Assembly: GCA_016200645.1 (NCBI GenBank)
Contig: JACQEJ010000056.1
Coordinates: 1-38,143, forward strand
Length of the DNA: 38,143 nt
Source: Deltaproteobacteria bacterium
Lineage (GTDB): Bacteria > Desulfobacterota > GWC2-55-46 > UBA9637
Reading direction: 5' to 3'
The notes beneath the pieces were generated by a model that saw nothing but the letters and a program-made list of their open reading frames with translations, made no database searches and had not been told where the DNA came from. Shown piece after piece: positions 18,998 through 29,110 of this stretch. Both the position numbers and the translations under genes were made by a program. The number at the start of each line of letters is the position of its first letter. The stretch's first letter is position 1.

Positions 18998-19066
18998 GCA
19001 ATAGGCTATGGGCGATAGGCTATAAGCAAGGATATTTTCCCATAGCCCATAGCCAATAGCCCATTT
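18993..19066 (+). repeat. Heptameric inverted island, rpmE-thyX spacer
   Basis: AATAGGC AATAGGC TATGGGC GATAGGC TATAAGC ... CCCATAG CCCATAG CCAATAG CCCATTT; overlaps the rpmE stop codon. Confidence 0.92.
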
Positions 19067-19068
19067 CT

Positions 19069-19758
19069 ATGAAGGTAACCCTCCTTAATTTTACCCCGGA
19101 CCCTGAAAAGACCGTCGTTCTGGCTGCCAAACTCTGTTATTCAGACAGCAACATATCCGAATTGGAGGAAAGGGTTCAGGGCATCTCGTACGAGAAGTTC
19201 CTGGGGAAGATTCTCAAGATGGGACACCTCTCGGTCCTTGAGCATGCCGGCTTTACCTTTGGCATAGAGGGCATATCAAGGGCTGCGTCTCACCAACTGG
19301 TGCGGCACCGGCTTGCATCGTATTCCCAGCAAAGCCAGAGGTATGTTAAATTCAAGGGGCCTGAGTTTGTGGCCCCGCCTTCCATCGGGAGCAGCAAAAG
19401 TATCAAAAAAAAATTTTCTGAGACGGCGGAATCACTCTACAAATTTTATCAAGAGATGCTGGAGGCAGGTGTGCCGGCAGAGGATGCCAGATATATATTG
19501 CCGAATGCGGCAACCACAAAAATTATCGTTACGATGAACGCCAGAGAGCTTCTTCATTTCTTCGGCCTCCGCACCTGCGAGAGGGCTCAGTGGGAGATAC
19601 GGGAAATGGCAAAGAAGATGCTTTCCCTGGTAAAAAAAGAGGCCCCTCTTATATTTAGAAAGTCAGGCCCCGGTTGTGTAAGCACCGGCAGGTGCACAGA
19701 AGGAGAAATGACCTGCGGCAGACCGGAAGAGATAAGAGAAGAATTTAAAAAACTATAA
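19069..19758 (+). CDS. thyX: Flavin-dependent thymidylate synthase
   Basis: LVRHRLASYSQQSQRYV (RHR...S motif), ARELLHFFGLRTCERAQWEIR. Confidence 0.96.
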   Translation: MKVTLLNFTPDPEKTVVLAAKLCYSDSNISELEERVQGISYEKFLGKILKMGHLSVLEHAGFTFGIEGISRAASHQLVRHRLASYSQQSQRYVKFKGPEFVAPPSIGSSKSIKKKFSETAESLYKFYQEMLEAGVPAEDARYILPNAATTKIIVTMNARELLHFFGLRTCERAQWEIREMAKKMLSLVKKEAPLIFRKSGPGCVSTGRCTEGEMTCGRPEEIREEFKKL

Positions 19759-19760
19759 AG

Positions 19761-19829
19761 ACAGCCTGCAAGTTGTTAGCCTACGAGCCTAAAAGTTTTG
19801 ATTTTTAACTTGTAGGCTATTAGGCTGTA
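19761..19829 (+). repeat. Inverted island, thyX-prfA spacer
   Basis: ACAGCCT GCAAGTT GTTAGCC TACGAGC CTAAAAG ... TTTTAAC TTGTAGG CTATTAG GCTGT. Confidence 0.85.
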
Positions 19830-19835
19830 TTTATT

Positions 19836-20912
19836 ATGCTAAACCGCCTTGAACAAATAGAAAAGCGCTATATTGAACTGGGAAATCTTTTAAGCGACCC
19901 CAGGATCATTTCCGATCAGGAGAGTTTTCAGAGATACAGCAAGGAACATTCCGCGCTCACGGAGATAGTGGAGGTCTATAATGAATTAAAAAAGGCAGAC
20001 GCTGAACTGCAGGAAAATAAATCCATAGTCGAGGGGAAAGACGAAGAACTCAGGGAGCTGGCAAAAGAGGAAATCCCCGCGCTTCAAAAACAAATGGATG
20101 AATTGGAAGCAAAGCTCAAGATACTCCTTCTGCCCAAAGATCCCAATGATGAGAAAAATATTATACTGGAGATACGGGCGGGTGTTGGCGGCGATGAGGC
20201 GGCAATCTTTGTTGCAGACCTTTTCAGGATGTATTCACGATATGCCGAGGTTCAAAGGTGGAAGGTTGAAGTATTAAGCAGCAGCCCCATAGGCATTGGC
20301 GGGCTGAAAGAGATCATAGCCGTTATTGCCGGCAAGGGCGCATACAGCAAATTGAAATATGAGAGCGGCGTTCATCGTGTTCAGCGGGTTCCTGCAACAG
20401 AGGCATCCGGCAGGATACACACATCAACCGTTACTGTGGCGGTGCTGCCTGAGGCTGAAGAGATTGAGATAGATATAAAGCCCGATGAGTTGAGGGTAGA
20501 CACATTCCGCGCAGGCGGCCACGGCGGCCAGAATGTAAATAAAGTAGAAACAGCGGTACGGATGACCCATATTCCAACCGGTCTTGTGGTCTCTTGTCAG
20601 GATGAAAAAAGCCAGCATAAAAACAGGCAAAAGGCCATGAAGATATTGGCTTCCAGGCTTCTGGACATAAAGCAGAAGGAACAGGAGGCCAAGATAGCCC
20701 GGGAGAGAAAAAGCCAGGTCGGGACAGGCGACAGGAGCGAAAAGATAAGGACATACAATTTTCCTCAGAATCGTGTTTCGGATCACAGGATTGGTCTCAC
20801 CCTCCACAGGCTTGATGCCGTCATGGAAGGCGACTTAAACGAGCTCATAGAAGCGCTTATCCATCATTATCAGACAGAGGCGCTCAAGGGCCAGAATATG
20901 GCGCTGGTGTAG
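19836..20912 (+). CDS. prfA: Peptide chain release factor 1
   Basis: [65 protein letters not shown] (GGQ). Confidence 0.97.
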   Translation: MLNRLEQIEKRYIELGNLLSDPRIISDQESFQRYSKEHSALTEIVEVYNELKKADAELQENKSIVEGKDEELRELAKEEIPALQKQMDELEAKLKILLLPKDPNDEKNIILEIRAGVGGDEAAIFVADLFRMYSRYAEVQRWKVEVLSSSPIGIGGLKEIIAVIAGKGAYSKLKYESGVHRVQRVPATEASGRIHTSTVTVAVLPEAEEIEIDIKPDELRVDTFRAGGHGGQNVNKVETAVRMTHIPTGLVVSCQDEKSQHKNRQKAMKILASRLLDIKQKEQEAKIARERKSQVGTGDRSEKIRTYNFPQNRVSDHRIGLTLHRLDAVMEGDLNELIEALIHHYQTEALKGQNMALV

Positions 20913-20915
20913 ATT

Positions 20916-21986
20916 ATGGATAGGATAATTATAGAAGGCGGCAGCCGCCTTGTCGGCGAAGTAGAGATAAGCGGTTCAAAAAATGCGGCGCTCCCCATCC
21001 TCTCCGCAGCGCTTTTGACCGATGACTGGAATACCTTTTACAATGTTCCGAAGCTAAAGGATATTGAAACAATAAAAACTCTGCTTCTGCATATCGGGGC
21101 AGAGATTCAAGACAGCGGCAATGCCTTAAAGATTAAAACAGGAGATATCAAATCCCCTGAGGCGCCGTATGAATTGGTCAAGACCATGCGGGCATCGGCT
21201 ATTGTGCTTGGCCCTCTTCTGGCGCGGTTCAAAATGGCAAGGGTTTCCCTGCCCGGTGGATGCGCCATAGGCGCAAGGCCTATGAATCTTCACCTTATGG
21301 CATTAGAAAAGATGGGGGCTCACATAGAGATAGAGGGTGGTTATATCAATGCAAAGGCGGACAGGCTTAAGGGAGCGAGAATATATTTTGACATTTCTAC
21401 GGTAACAGGCACTGAAAATATTATGATGGCTGCAGTCCTTGCAGACGGTATTACGGTCCTGGAAAATGCAGCCTGTGAGCCGGAGGTGGCAGGGCTGGCA
21501 AATGTTTTAAATAAGATGGGCGCATATATAAGAGGCGCAGGCTCAGACTGCATAACCATAGAAGGCGTAAAGAGTCTAAAACCTGTAACCCATGCCATTA
21601 TGCCTGACAGAATAGAGGCAGGGACATTTATGGTTGCGACAGGCATAACAAAAGGGGATGTCCTGATAAAAAACTGCCCCATCCAGAATCTTGAGGCCCT
21701 GGTTGTAAAATTAAAAGAGGCAGGGGTGCATGTAAGCGAGCTTCGGAGAATGGGCGCTGACATAAAGATAGAAGGGAGAAACGCCATTGTTAAAGGGGCG
21801 CCGTTTTTAAGCGGGGCGCCGGTCATGGCGACCGATTTGAGGGCAAGCGCATCGCTTGTGCTGGCAGGCCTTGCGGCAGAAGGGATAACAGAGGTGTCCA
21901 GGGTTTATCATTTAGACAGGGGTTATGAAAAAATAGAACAAAAGCTTTCAAAACTTGGGGCAAAGATAAAGAGGGTGAAGGCATGA
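20916..21986 (+). CDS. murA: UDP-N-acetylglucosamine 1-carboxyvinyltransferase, internally shortened
   Basis: [63 protein letters not shown]; 356 aa, PGFPTDMQAQ region missing. Confidence 0.93.
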   Translation: MDRIIIEGGSRLVGEVEISGSKNAALPILSAALLTDDWNTFYNVPKLKDIETIKTLLLHIGAEIQDSGNALKIKTGDIKSPEAPYELVKTMRASAIVLGPLLARFKMARVSLPGGCAIGARPMNLHLMALEKMGAHIEIEGGYINAKADRLKGARIYFDISTVTGTENIMMAAVLADGITVLENAACEPEVAGLANVLNKMGAYIRGAGSDCITIEGVKSLKPVTHAIMPDRIEAGTFMVATGITKGDVLIKNCPIQNLEALVVKLKEAGVHVSELRRMGADIKIEGRNAIVKGAPFLSGAPVMATDLRASASLVLAGLAAEGITEVSRVYHLDRGYEKIEQKLSKLGAKIKRVKA

Positions 21987-22723
21987 AAAAAACAAGGGGC
22001 AGGGGGCAGGGGGCAAAAAGCAATTTACGAATTACGAATTACGAATTACGAATTAAAAATTCAAATCGTAAATCTAAAATTGTAAATCCTAAATCTGAAT
22101 TAACTATTGCCCTTCCAAAGGGACGCATCTTGAAAGAGGCTGTTCTCCTTTTTAAAAAGATCGGCATTGACTGCTCCGAGGTAATGGGGGACAGCAGAAG
22201 GCTCATCTTTGAAAATAAAAAACACGGCGTCAGATTTATGGTGATACGGTCTCAGGATGTGCCGACCTATGTGGAATATGGGGCTGCGGATGTTGGAATA
22301 GCAGGAAAGGATGTGCTTCTGGAGCAGGAAAGGGATATTTACGAGCCGCTGGATTTAGGCATCGGTTTTTGCAGGATGGTTGTGGCTGAGCCGAAAGAGC
22401 TGGTCAAAAAAGACAATCCGATACACTGGACCCGCATACGGGTTGCCACAAAGTATCCGAATATCACCTTGCGGCATTTTCTTGATAAGGGTATACAAGT
22501 GGAGATAATCAAGCTCTACGGCTCCATTGAGCTGGCCCCGCTCTTTGGCCTTTCAGAAAGGATAGTTGACCTTGTAGCAACAGGCGAGACACTGAGAAGA
22601 AACGGCCTTGTGGAAGTGGAGGAGATAATGAAGGTAACATCAAAGCTCATCTGCAACAGGGCATCGCTCAAGACAAAACCGGAGACCATCAAAGAACTGA
22701 TTGATGGATTGAAGCAGGCATAA
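21983..22723 (+). CDS. hisG: ATP phosphoribosyltransferase with repeat-encoded N-terminal extension
   Basis: [56 protein letters not shown] overlap with murA. Confidence 0.94.
   Translation: MKKTRGRGQGAKSNLRITNYELRIKNSNRKSKIVNPKSELTIALPKGRILKEAVLLFKKIGIDCSEVMGDSRRLIFENKKHGVRFMVIRSQDVPTYVEYGAADVGIAGKDVLLEQERDIYEPLDLGIGFCRMVVAEPKELVKKDNPIHWTRIRVATKYPNITLRHFLDKGIQVEIIKLYGSIELAPLFGLSERIVDLVATGETLRRNGLVEVEEIMKVTSKLICNRASLKTKPETIKELIDGLKQA
22023..22099 (+). repeat. Heptameric island (11 units) inside the hisG 5' coding region
   Basis: ATTTACG AATTACG AATTACG AATTACG AATTAAA AATTCAA ATCGTAA ATCTAAA ATTGTAA ATCCTAA ATCTGAA. Confidence 0.95.
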
Positions 22724-22725
22724 GA

Positions 22726-22796
22726 ACAGTTATAAAGTATAAAGTTAAAAACACTTTCAACTTTATAACTTTACAACTTTACAACTTTATAACTGT
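22726..22796 (+). repeat. Inverted island with 8-nt words, hisG-ferredoxin spacer
   Basis: ACAGTTATAAAGT (22726-22738) / ACTTTATAACTGT (22784-22796) perfect 13-bp arms; internal AACTTTAY x4. Confidence 0.92.
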
Positions 22797-22824
22797 CTTT
22801 AACTTTTATAGCGGATTTGGAATT

Positions 22825-23994
22825 ATGCTCAATATTATTGACATCACAAAACTCATGGCAGTCTGGGGCAAAGCCCCTTTAAAGATATATCCCCATCAAT
22901 GCCTTCCCCTTCGCTCTCCAAAATCTCACTGCAGGGTGTGCGTTGAACAGTGTCCTGCCGGCGCCATAAAGATCACGCAAGACTCGATAAAAGCTGCAGA
23001 CGACCGATGCACAGGCTGCGGCGTATGTTCAAGTCTCTGTCCAACAGGGGTCTTTGAGATGACCAATCTTGATTCCGATTCCATGTTTGCAAGGGCAAAG
23101 GGGCTTATTGCCCGTGATAAGAGAGTGAAGATTGAGTGTTATAAAGTTCCTTTTGAAAATTCTCTATCCGGAACCTTTCGCATCCCTTGCCTTGCCCATA
23201 TTACCCCCGGCCTTATTTTAAGGTTTGTCTCAATCGGATTGAATGAGATTGCGGTAAGAGACGCAGGAATATGCCGGGTTTGCGAGTCAAGGTGCGGAGA
23301 TAACATTGCAAAGGACGCGGTTTCCAAAACGCAGAGGCTTCTGGAAAACCTTGGACTTCAACAAAGGCTGTCGATGATTACAGAAGGCATTTCCATAAAC
23401 AACCTTGTCTACGAGGGTGAAAGGCTTAAGGATTATAAGGATGACCCGGAGTTGTCGCGCAGGGAGATATTTTCCGTATTCAAAAAGGAAACCATTCAAG
23501 GCGTATCCAGCCTTATAAAAGGAGAAAGTCCTTTAAAGACGGCGAAAGGCAAGGATGGGCTTAAAAAAACTATACCGAAAGGGCGAAATGATTTATTAAA
23601 GGCGCTGGAAGTATTTTCTTCTGCATGTCAAAAGCGCGCTGTAACAAGCAGCATCTTTCCTGTTGTTGCCATCAACAGCGGCTGCAATATGTGCCGCCTC
23701 TGTTTTATGTTTTGTCCGACCGATGCCCTTGCTCTTGAAGATACGGAAAATGGGCAGGCTATAGTTTTCAAGACAACGTCTTGCGTTGGGTGCAATCTGT
23801 GCGTTGATATTTGCGCAAAAGGCGCATTAAACCTGGAGACAAAAGAAGTTTACATGGAGCACATCGTCAAGCGGAATAAAGAAACTGTTGTGTGGTTTGA
23901 CAAAACCCTTTGCTCAGACTGTGGAAGGGTTTTTGCGAAAATTAAATCAGAAAATATCTGCGACACCTGCCTGAAGGAAAGAGAGGTTTTTTAA
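22825..23994 (+). CDS. 4Fe-4S polyferredoxin-like protein
   Basis: CRVCVEQCPAG, CTGCGVCSSLCPTG, CNMCRLCFMFCPTD, CVGCNLCVDICAKG, C-terminal CSDCG...CDTC. Confidence 0.85.
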   Translation: MLNIIDITKLMAVWGKAPLKIYPHQCLPLRSPKSHCRVCVEQCPAGAIKITQDSIKAADDRCTGCGVCSSLCPTGVFEMTNLDSDSMFARAKGLIARDKRVKIECYKVPFENSLSGTFRIPCLAHITPGLILRFVSIGLNEIAVRDAGICRVCESRCGDNIAKDAVSKTQRLLENLGLQQRLSMITEGISINNLVYEGERLKDYKDDPELSRREIFSVFKKETIQGVSSLIKGESPLKTAKGKDGLKKTIPKGRNDLLKALEVFSSACQKRAVTSSIFPVVAINSGCNMCRLCFMFCPTDALALEDTENGQAIVFKTTSCVGCNLCVDICAKGALNLETKEVYMEHIVKRNKETVVWFDKTLCSDCGRVFAKIKSENICDTCLKEREVF

Positions 23995-24117
23995 ACCAAA
24001 TAATTTTTTGTTCCCACCTTGACAATTTCCAAAACAGTGCTTTACTTATCCAAGATGCTTTAAAACAGAGGTTCTTATTTTTCACCTTAACTTTTTTCAG
24101 AAAGAAAGGAGGTTTTT

Positions 24118-24837
24118 ATGCCGGAACGTTCATTTGGTTTACAGGCTCCGCCTTCGTTAGGCGCGCCTGGCAAGAAGCGGTATGCAATGGTGGTAGATTT
24201 AAGGCGGTGCATAGGGTGCATGGCCTGCGTGCTTGCTGACAAGGCGGAGTTTGAGGTGCCGCTTGGGGTATGGAGGACATGGGTAAGCGTGCGGACAGTG
24301 GGGCAATACCCCCATGTGAAGAAACACTTCCTCCCCCGCTTATGCAATCACTGCGACGACCCGCCGTGCGTAAGGTCGTGTCCTGTTCAGGCAACATACA
24401 AGCATGAAGAGGGTTTTGTTCTTCAGAGATATGAAAGATGCATCGGGTGCAGGGCATGCATGGTTGCCTGTCCCTTCAATGCAAGGCATTTCCTCCCCAA
24501 AAAAAGAAGCAATCCGAATCTGCCGACAAATGTAGTTGACAAATGCACATTCTGTTTTCACAGGGTAAGCCAGGGGTTTGCGCCTGCATGCGCCCAGACC
24601 TGTGTTGGAAGGGCAAGGATATTCGGGGATATAAATGACCCGAACAGCGAGGTTGCCAAACTTGTGGCAGCCAATTCGACCATTGTTCTGAAGCCTGAGA
24701 TGGGGACAAAGCCGCAGATATATTACATCATGCCAAATCAAAAGAGCATGAGTCAGGAAGTAGGTTTGCTTGAAGAACCGGCAGATGTAAAAGAAGACAG
24801 AAAGGCGCACAGGGAGCATTTCGGCCTTTATTTTTAA
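24118..24837 (+). CDS. Fe-S electron-transfer subunit, TtrB/SrdB/PsrB-like
   Basis: CIGCMACVLADK, RLCNHCDDPPCVRSCPVQATYK, CIGCRACMVACPFNARHF, DKCTFCFHRVSQGFAPACAQTC; SD AAAGGAGG. Confidence 0.88.
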   Translation: MPERSFGLQAPPSLGAPGKKRYAMVVDLRRCIGCMACVLADKAEFEVPLGVWRTWVSVRTVGQYPHVKKHFLPRLCNHCDDPPCVRSCPVQATYKHEEGFVLQRYERCIGCRACMVACPFNARHFLPKKRSNPNLPTNVVDKCTFCFHRVSQGFAPACAQTCVGRARIFGDINDPNSEVAKLVAANSTIVLKPEMGTKPQIYYIMPNQKSMSQEVGLLEEPADVKEDRKAHREHFGLYF

Positions 24838-24864
24838 CGCAATCATTTTTGAAAGGAGGCTTTT

Positions 24865-25764
24865 ATGTTAGATTATCAAGTTTTTCACACCATCCCCTGG
24901 GGGATGAGGATAGCGATCTATTTCTGGCTGGTGGGCGCGAGCGCAGGCTCGTTTGTCATATCAAGCCTCGGCTGGGTGTTCGGTGTAAAAAAATATAAGC
25001 CAATTGCACTGCCGGCGTCAATCACTGCCATCATCCTTCTCTTGATTGTCCCCATTATCCTTATAGCAGACCTTGGAAAGCCTGAGAGGTTCTGGTATCT
25101 CTTAAGGCCTGACTTCTGGCATGCATCTTCGCCCATGGCATGGGGCACGCTCCTCATATCGGCCTACCCGGGCGCAATGCTCATCTATAGCTGGTTTGTC
25201 TATAAAGAGAATGAATTTCAGGCAAAGGTCTGGGGGATTTTATCCATTATACTGGCGGTGTCCACCCACTGGTATACCGGCGTCGTTATGGAGTTAAATC
25301 CTTCAAGGGAGATAAACCACACATCCCTTGCGCCTATTTTATTTTTGACAGGGGCGTTTGTATCAGGCATCGGTTTTCTCATCATCGTCCTTTTCATAAG
25401 GAATTTCTTTCTCCCTGCTGATAAACAGGTTGGCGCAGAGATGTTTGCAGGCATGGGAAGGCTTATGGCATGGGGCCTTGTATTTGACCTTTTTTTAATA
25501 TTCTCAGAATTTCTCCAGATGAGCTACGGAACAGGGGATGAGATTGTTGCCTTAAAGCATATCCTGCTGGGCGTATTTAGTTTTCAGTTTCTGTGGCTTG
25601 AGGTTATCTTCGGGATTATAGCGCCGCTCATTATACTGTTTTCCAGTTTCGGCAGATCTCTGACAGGCATTGTAGCGGCTTCTATCCTTGTTGATATCGG
25701 CGTTCTCGCTATGCGCCAGTGGTGGACTATAGGCGGGCAGTATCTTCAGACATATTTTCAATAA
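24865..25764 (+). CDS. NrfD/PsrC-family membrane subunit
   Basis: Multi-TM; GASAGSFVISSLGW, LGKPERFWYLLRPDFWHASSPMAWGT; SD AAAGGAGG. Confidence 0.88.
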   Translation: MLDYQVFHTIPWGMRIAIYFWLVGASAGSFVISSLGWVFGVKKYKPIALPASITAIILLLIVPIILIADLGKPERFWYLLRPDFWHASSPMAWGTLLISAYPGAMLIYSWFVYKENEFQAKVWGILSIILAVSTHWYTGVVMELNPSREINHTSLAPILFLTGAFVSGIGFLIIVLFIRNFFLPADKQVGAEMFAGMGRLMAWGLVFDLFLIFSEFLQMSYGTGDEIVALKHILLGVFSFQFLWLEVIFGIIAPLIILFSSFGRSLTGIVAASILVDIGVLAMRQWWTIGGQYLQTYFQ

Positions 25765-25787
25765 TCTTTTAAGCAGGGAGGTGTAAA

Positions 25788-28358
25788 ATGAAACTAACCA
25801 GACGAAATTTTATAAAACTCGGCGCTGCTTCAGGCGCCGCGCTTGCTGCTGCGCCAAGGGCTTTAAAGGCCATGGAGACAGAGCTTGGCGGCAAGGACTT
25901 TTCGGCTCAAACATTGGCAGAGAGGACTTCTGTTCCTTATACATGCCTTGTCTGCAATATTGAAGACGGCGGCCTTGCATATATAGAAGACGGCAGAATA
26001 GTAAAGCTGGAAGGCAATCCCAGGCATCCTTCCACAAGGGGCAGGCTCTGCGCTAAAGGCAATTCAGGGATATGGCATGTTTACGACCCGGATAGGATTT
26101 TATATCCGCTCCGCAGGACAGGGCCAAGGGGGAGCGGGCAGTGGAAAAGGGTTTCATGGGATGAGGCGCTGACAGAAGTGGCTGAGAGGATAAAGGCCGT
26201 TCTGGACAAAGGCCGGCTCAATGAGATTATGATTAAATGGGGAAGAGAGCGGACAGGCGGGGCCTCCGAAAGATTTATGAAAACCCTGGGAAGCAATACG
26301 ATGGTCAATCACACATCCATCTGCGAATCCAGCAAAAAGATAGGCATGGAGCCTACATGGGGGCCGGACATAGAAACACCTGACTTTGCCAAAACCAAAT
26401 ACATCCTGAACTTCGGGAGCAATATACTTGAGGCAGCATACTTCCATAACCCGTACTCCCAGAGGATTTCCGAGGGCCGCGCAGAAAACATGGCAAAGCT
26501 TGTGACATTTGATGTGAGGCTCTCCAACACTGCAGGCCGTTCGGATGAGTGGTTTCCGATCTTCCCGGCAACTGACGGCATTGTCGCCCTGGCAATGGCA
26601 AATGTGATTATGCAGGAGGGTTTGGCAGACAAGGAGTATATAAATGACTGGACAAACTATCCGGCAGATAAACTTGCTGCCTATCTCAAACAGTACACGC
26701 CGGAAATGGCCGAAAAATATTCCGGCGTTCCTGCAAAACATATAAGAAGGATTGCCATTGAGTTTGCCTCTACAAAACCTGCCACAACTTACACATACAG
26801 AGGACCCGCAAAGCACCTCTACGGCTCATATAATGAGCGATGCGTCATGCTCCTTTCGATAATCACAGGGAATGTGGAGGTGAAGGGCGGATATTGCCTG
26901 CCGAGGGGCATGGGATATGACCAGCCGCAGCCTGAGCCGCCAAAGGGCAAAGAGCCGAGTTATCTTTCTAAGCCTCCTGATTATCCTCTGGCAGCGTATA
27001 AGGTAAGCCAGCTGGTGCCATTCTGGATAAAAGAGGGCAAGCAGAAGATAAGTGTATATTTTAGCTACATGCACTGCGAGGCGTTCAGCAATCCTGCCAG
27101 AAGCGTGTGGAGGGAGATGCTGTTGGATGAAAAACTCATACCGTTCAGCGTAACATTTTCTAATCAGATGAACGAGACAACCAATATTATGGACTTGGTT
27201 CTCCCTGATTGCGCTTATCTTGAGAGGCACGACCCGGAGAGCATGCCGTCAAGCCTCTGGCCCTGGCTCGGCATAAGGCAGCCTGTGATAAAGCCGCTTG
27301 GCGAAGCGGTTGAGTATAGGGAGATCCTGAAGAGGATAATCCATAAGGTAGACCCGGACGGAAAGCGGGGCATGAAAAAATACTGGGATTTCAAGGACGG
27401 AGAGGATTATCTGAGGAGACAGTTTGAGAACATCCCGGGTCTGAAAGAGGCTGGCGGCTATGACTTTTTAAAGAAAAACGGGGTGTGGCCGATCTATGGA
27501 AAACTTGACCCGGCCACTGGAAAGATTGTGGGCAAAGACGGAGAGGAGATAAAGGCTGAATACGGCCTGCCGTATAAAGAAGACCCGAAGGGGAAGGTTG
27601 TAATCCGGGGGAAGAGGTATAGGGGCTTTGGCACACCTGATGGGAAGATAAATATATATGCGCCGAGTTATGAAAAATATGGATTTAATCCCTTGCCTGT
27701 ATTCAAGGCGCATCCGTGGCACTGGAATAAAGATGGTTCATCAAAACTAAAAAACGGCGAGATGATACTCACCACATTTAAGTGGAATGTTCACACCCAG
27801 ACCAGAACTACGAACATAAAATGGCTCAATGAGCTGGTCCATTCAAATCCTGCGTGGATAAACAGGGCAACTGCTGACAAACTTGGCATTAAGGACGGGG
27901 ATTTAATAAGGATTACAAGCCCTGTGGGTTACATGGTCACAAAGGCGAAGGTAACAGAAGGCATCAACCCAAAGGTGGTCGCTGTATCCAATACATTGGG
28001 CATGAAATTCGGCAGGATTGCAACGGCAAAACCAAAGGATTCCGCTCCTCAGTGGGCCGGCCAGACCGAAGATCCGGATGTTGCCGGCAACCTCTGGTGG
28101 AAGGCCACTGGAGTGAACCCGAATGATATTATACCTGTCTCGGCAGACCCTATAGGAGGCAGTCAAGGGTGGTATGATACAGTGGTAACGGTTACATCTG
28201 CCCAGCCAGGAGACAAATTCGGCGATATTCAGGCGGACAACAAAAAACACTACGAGTTTTACAAAGAGACCCTGAGATATGCCTATACCGGCGATAAGCA
28301 CAGGGAGATGCATCCTGAGGTCAAGGCAGCAAAACTCCCGCCGCCGGAACTCAAGTAA
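25788..28358 (+). CDS. Molybdopterin oxidoreductase catalytic subunit (Tat signal)
   Basis: RRNFIKLGAASGAALAA Tat motif; TCLVCNIEDGG...LEGNPRHPSTRGRLCAKG; putative Mo-ligand Cys in HTSICESS; molydopterin-dinucleotide-binding C-terminus. Confidence 0.9.
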   Translation: MKLTRRNFIKLGAASGAALAAAPRALKAMETELGGKDFSAQTLAERTSVPYTCLVCNIEDGGLAYIEDGRIVKLEGNPRHPSTRGRLCAKGNSGIWHVYDPDRILYPLRRTGPRGSGQWKRVSWDEALTEVAERIKAVLDKGRLNEIMIKWGRERTGGASERFMKTLGSNTMVNHTSICESSKKIGMEPTWGPDIETPDFAKTKYILNFGSNILEAAYFHNPYSQRISEGRAENMAKLVTFDVRLSNTAGRSDEWFPIFPATDGIVALAMANVIMQEGLADKEYINDWTNYPADKLAAYLKQYTPEMAEKYSGVPAKHIRRIAIEFASTKPATTYTYRGPAKHLYGSYNERCVMLLSIITGNVEVKGGYCLPRGMGYDQPQPEPPKGKEPSYLSKPPDYPLAAYKVSQLVPFWIKEGKQKISVYFSYMHCEAFSNPARSVWREMLLDEKLIPFSVTFSNQMNETTNIMDLVLPDCAYLERHDPESMPSSLWPWLGIRQPVIKPLGEAVEYREILKRIIHKVDPDGKRGMKKYWDFKDGEDYLRRQFENIPGLKEAGGYDFLKKNGVWPIYGKLDPATGKIVGKDGEEIKAEYGLPYKEDPKGKVVIRGKRYRGFGTPDGKINIYAPSYEKYGFNPLPVFKAHPWHWNKDGSSKLKNGEMILTTFKWNVHTQTRTTNIKWLNELVHSNPAWINRATADKLGIKDGDLIRITSPVGYMVTKAKVTEGINPKVVAVSNTLGMKFGRIATAKPKDSAPQWAGQTEDPDVAGNLWWKATGVNPNDIIPVSADPIGGSQGWYDTVVTVTSAQPGDKFGDIQADNKKHYEFYKETLRYAYTGDKHREMHPEVKAAKLPPPELK

Positions 28359-28386
28359 GGAGATGTAATGCTTGGCAGCGCTTATG

Positions 28387-28428
28387 ACAATGGGCGGCTT
28401 AAGGATAGCCGCCCATTGTATTTTTATT
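28387..28428 (+). terminator. Rho-independent terminator after the molybdoenzyme gene
   Basis: ACAATGGGCGGCT-TAAGGAT-AGCCGCCCATTGT (13-bp stem) then ATTTTTATT. Confidence 0.9.
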
Positions 28429-28471
28429 GCCTTGGCATGCGTTTATTCAGTATAATAAGTTTCAGATAGCC

Positions 28472-29110
28472 ATGCAGGAAAAAGATAAACGAGAATATGC
28501 AGCGGCAAGGGGCAATATTTACAGGCTTCTTTCCACCGCATTTAGCAAGGAACTCACCCCGGAAACCCTGAAGATTTTTCGGGGAGAGGAAATGGCGGAG
28601 ATATTAAAAGATTTTGGCGACGGCCTTGGAAATGAATTTTATCGCAGGGATGAAAAGGAATTATTGAGTGCGCTGGCTGAGGAGTATGCGGCGCTCTTCA
28701 TCCTTCCCGGAGGCGTAAATCCTACCGAGAGTGTAGCGCGGTCAGGCCTTTATATGCAGGCGTATGCGGGCCAGGCGCTTAAATTCTATAAAAAGTGCGG
28801 TTTCGTTTTAGCAGACGATTTTAAAGGCTTTCCCGACCATATAGGCACAGAGCTTGAGCTCATGAGCCATTTATCCAAAAATGAGGCCGCTGCCTATGAA
28901 AAGAATTTTGGTGATGAGATAAAAAAATGGATTGAATTTCAAAAAGAGTTTTTGCAAAATCATCTCTCTCAGTGGGCTTTGACATTTGCCAAAGATGTAG
29001 CCGCATATGCCCGACAATCATTTTATAGAGAAATGGCAAAACTCTTATATGAATTTATGCTATCGGAAATGGGAGAATTAGCCATAGAAGGAGATAACAT
29101 AAAGATATGA
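28472..29110 (+). CDS. TorD/DmsD-family molybdoenzyme maturation chaperone
   Basis: YRLLSTAFSKELTPETLK, LAEEYAALFILPGGVNPTESVARSGLYM, DHIGTELELMSHL; adjacent to Mo subunit. Confidence 0.85.
   Translation: MQEKDKREYAAARGNIYRLLSTAFSKELTPETLKIFRGEEMAEILKDFGDGLGNEFYRRDEKELLSALAEEYAALFILPGGVNPTESVARSGLYMQAYAGQALKFYKKCGFVLADDFKGFPDHIGTELELMSHLSKNEAAAYEKNFGDEIKKWIEFQKEFLQNHLSQWALTFAKDVAAYARQSFYREMAKLLYEFMLSEMGELAIEGDNIKI

Noticed and set aside
22023-22099. Possible CRISPR array
   Set aside because: Units are 7 nt with no spacers; none of the repeat islands has a CRISPR layout and no cas genes are visible.
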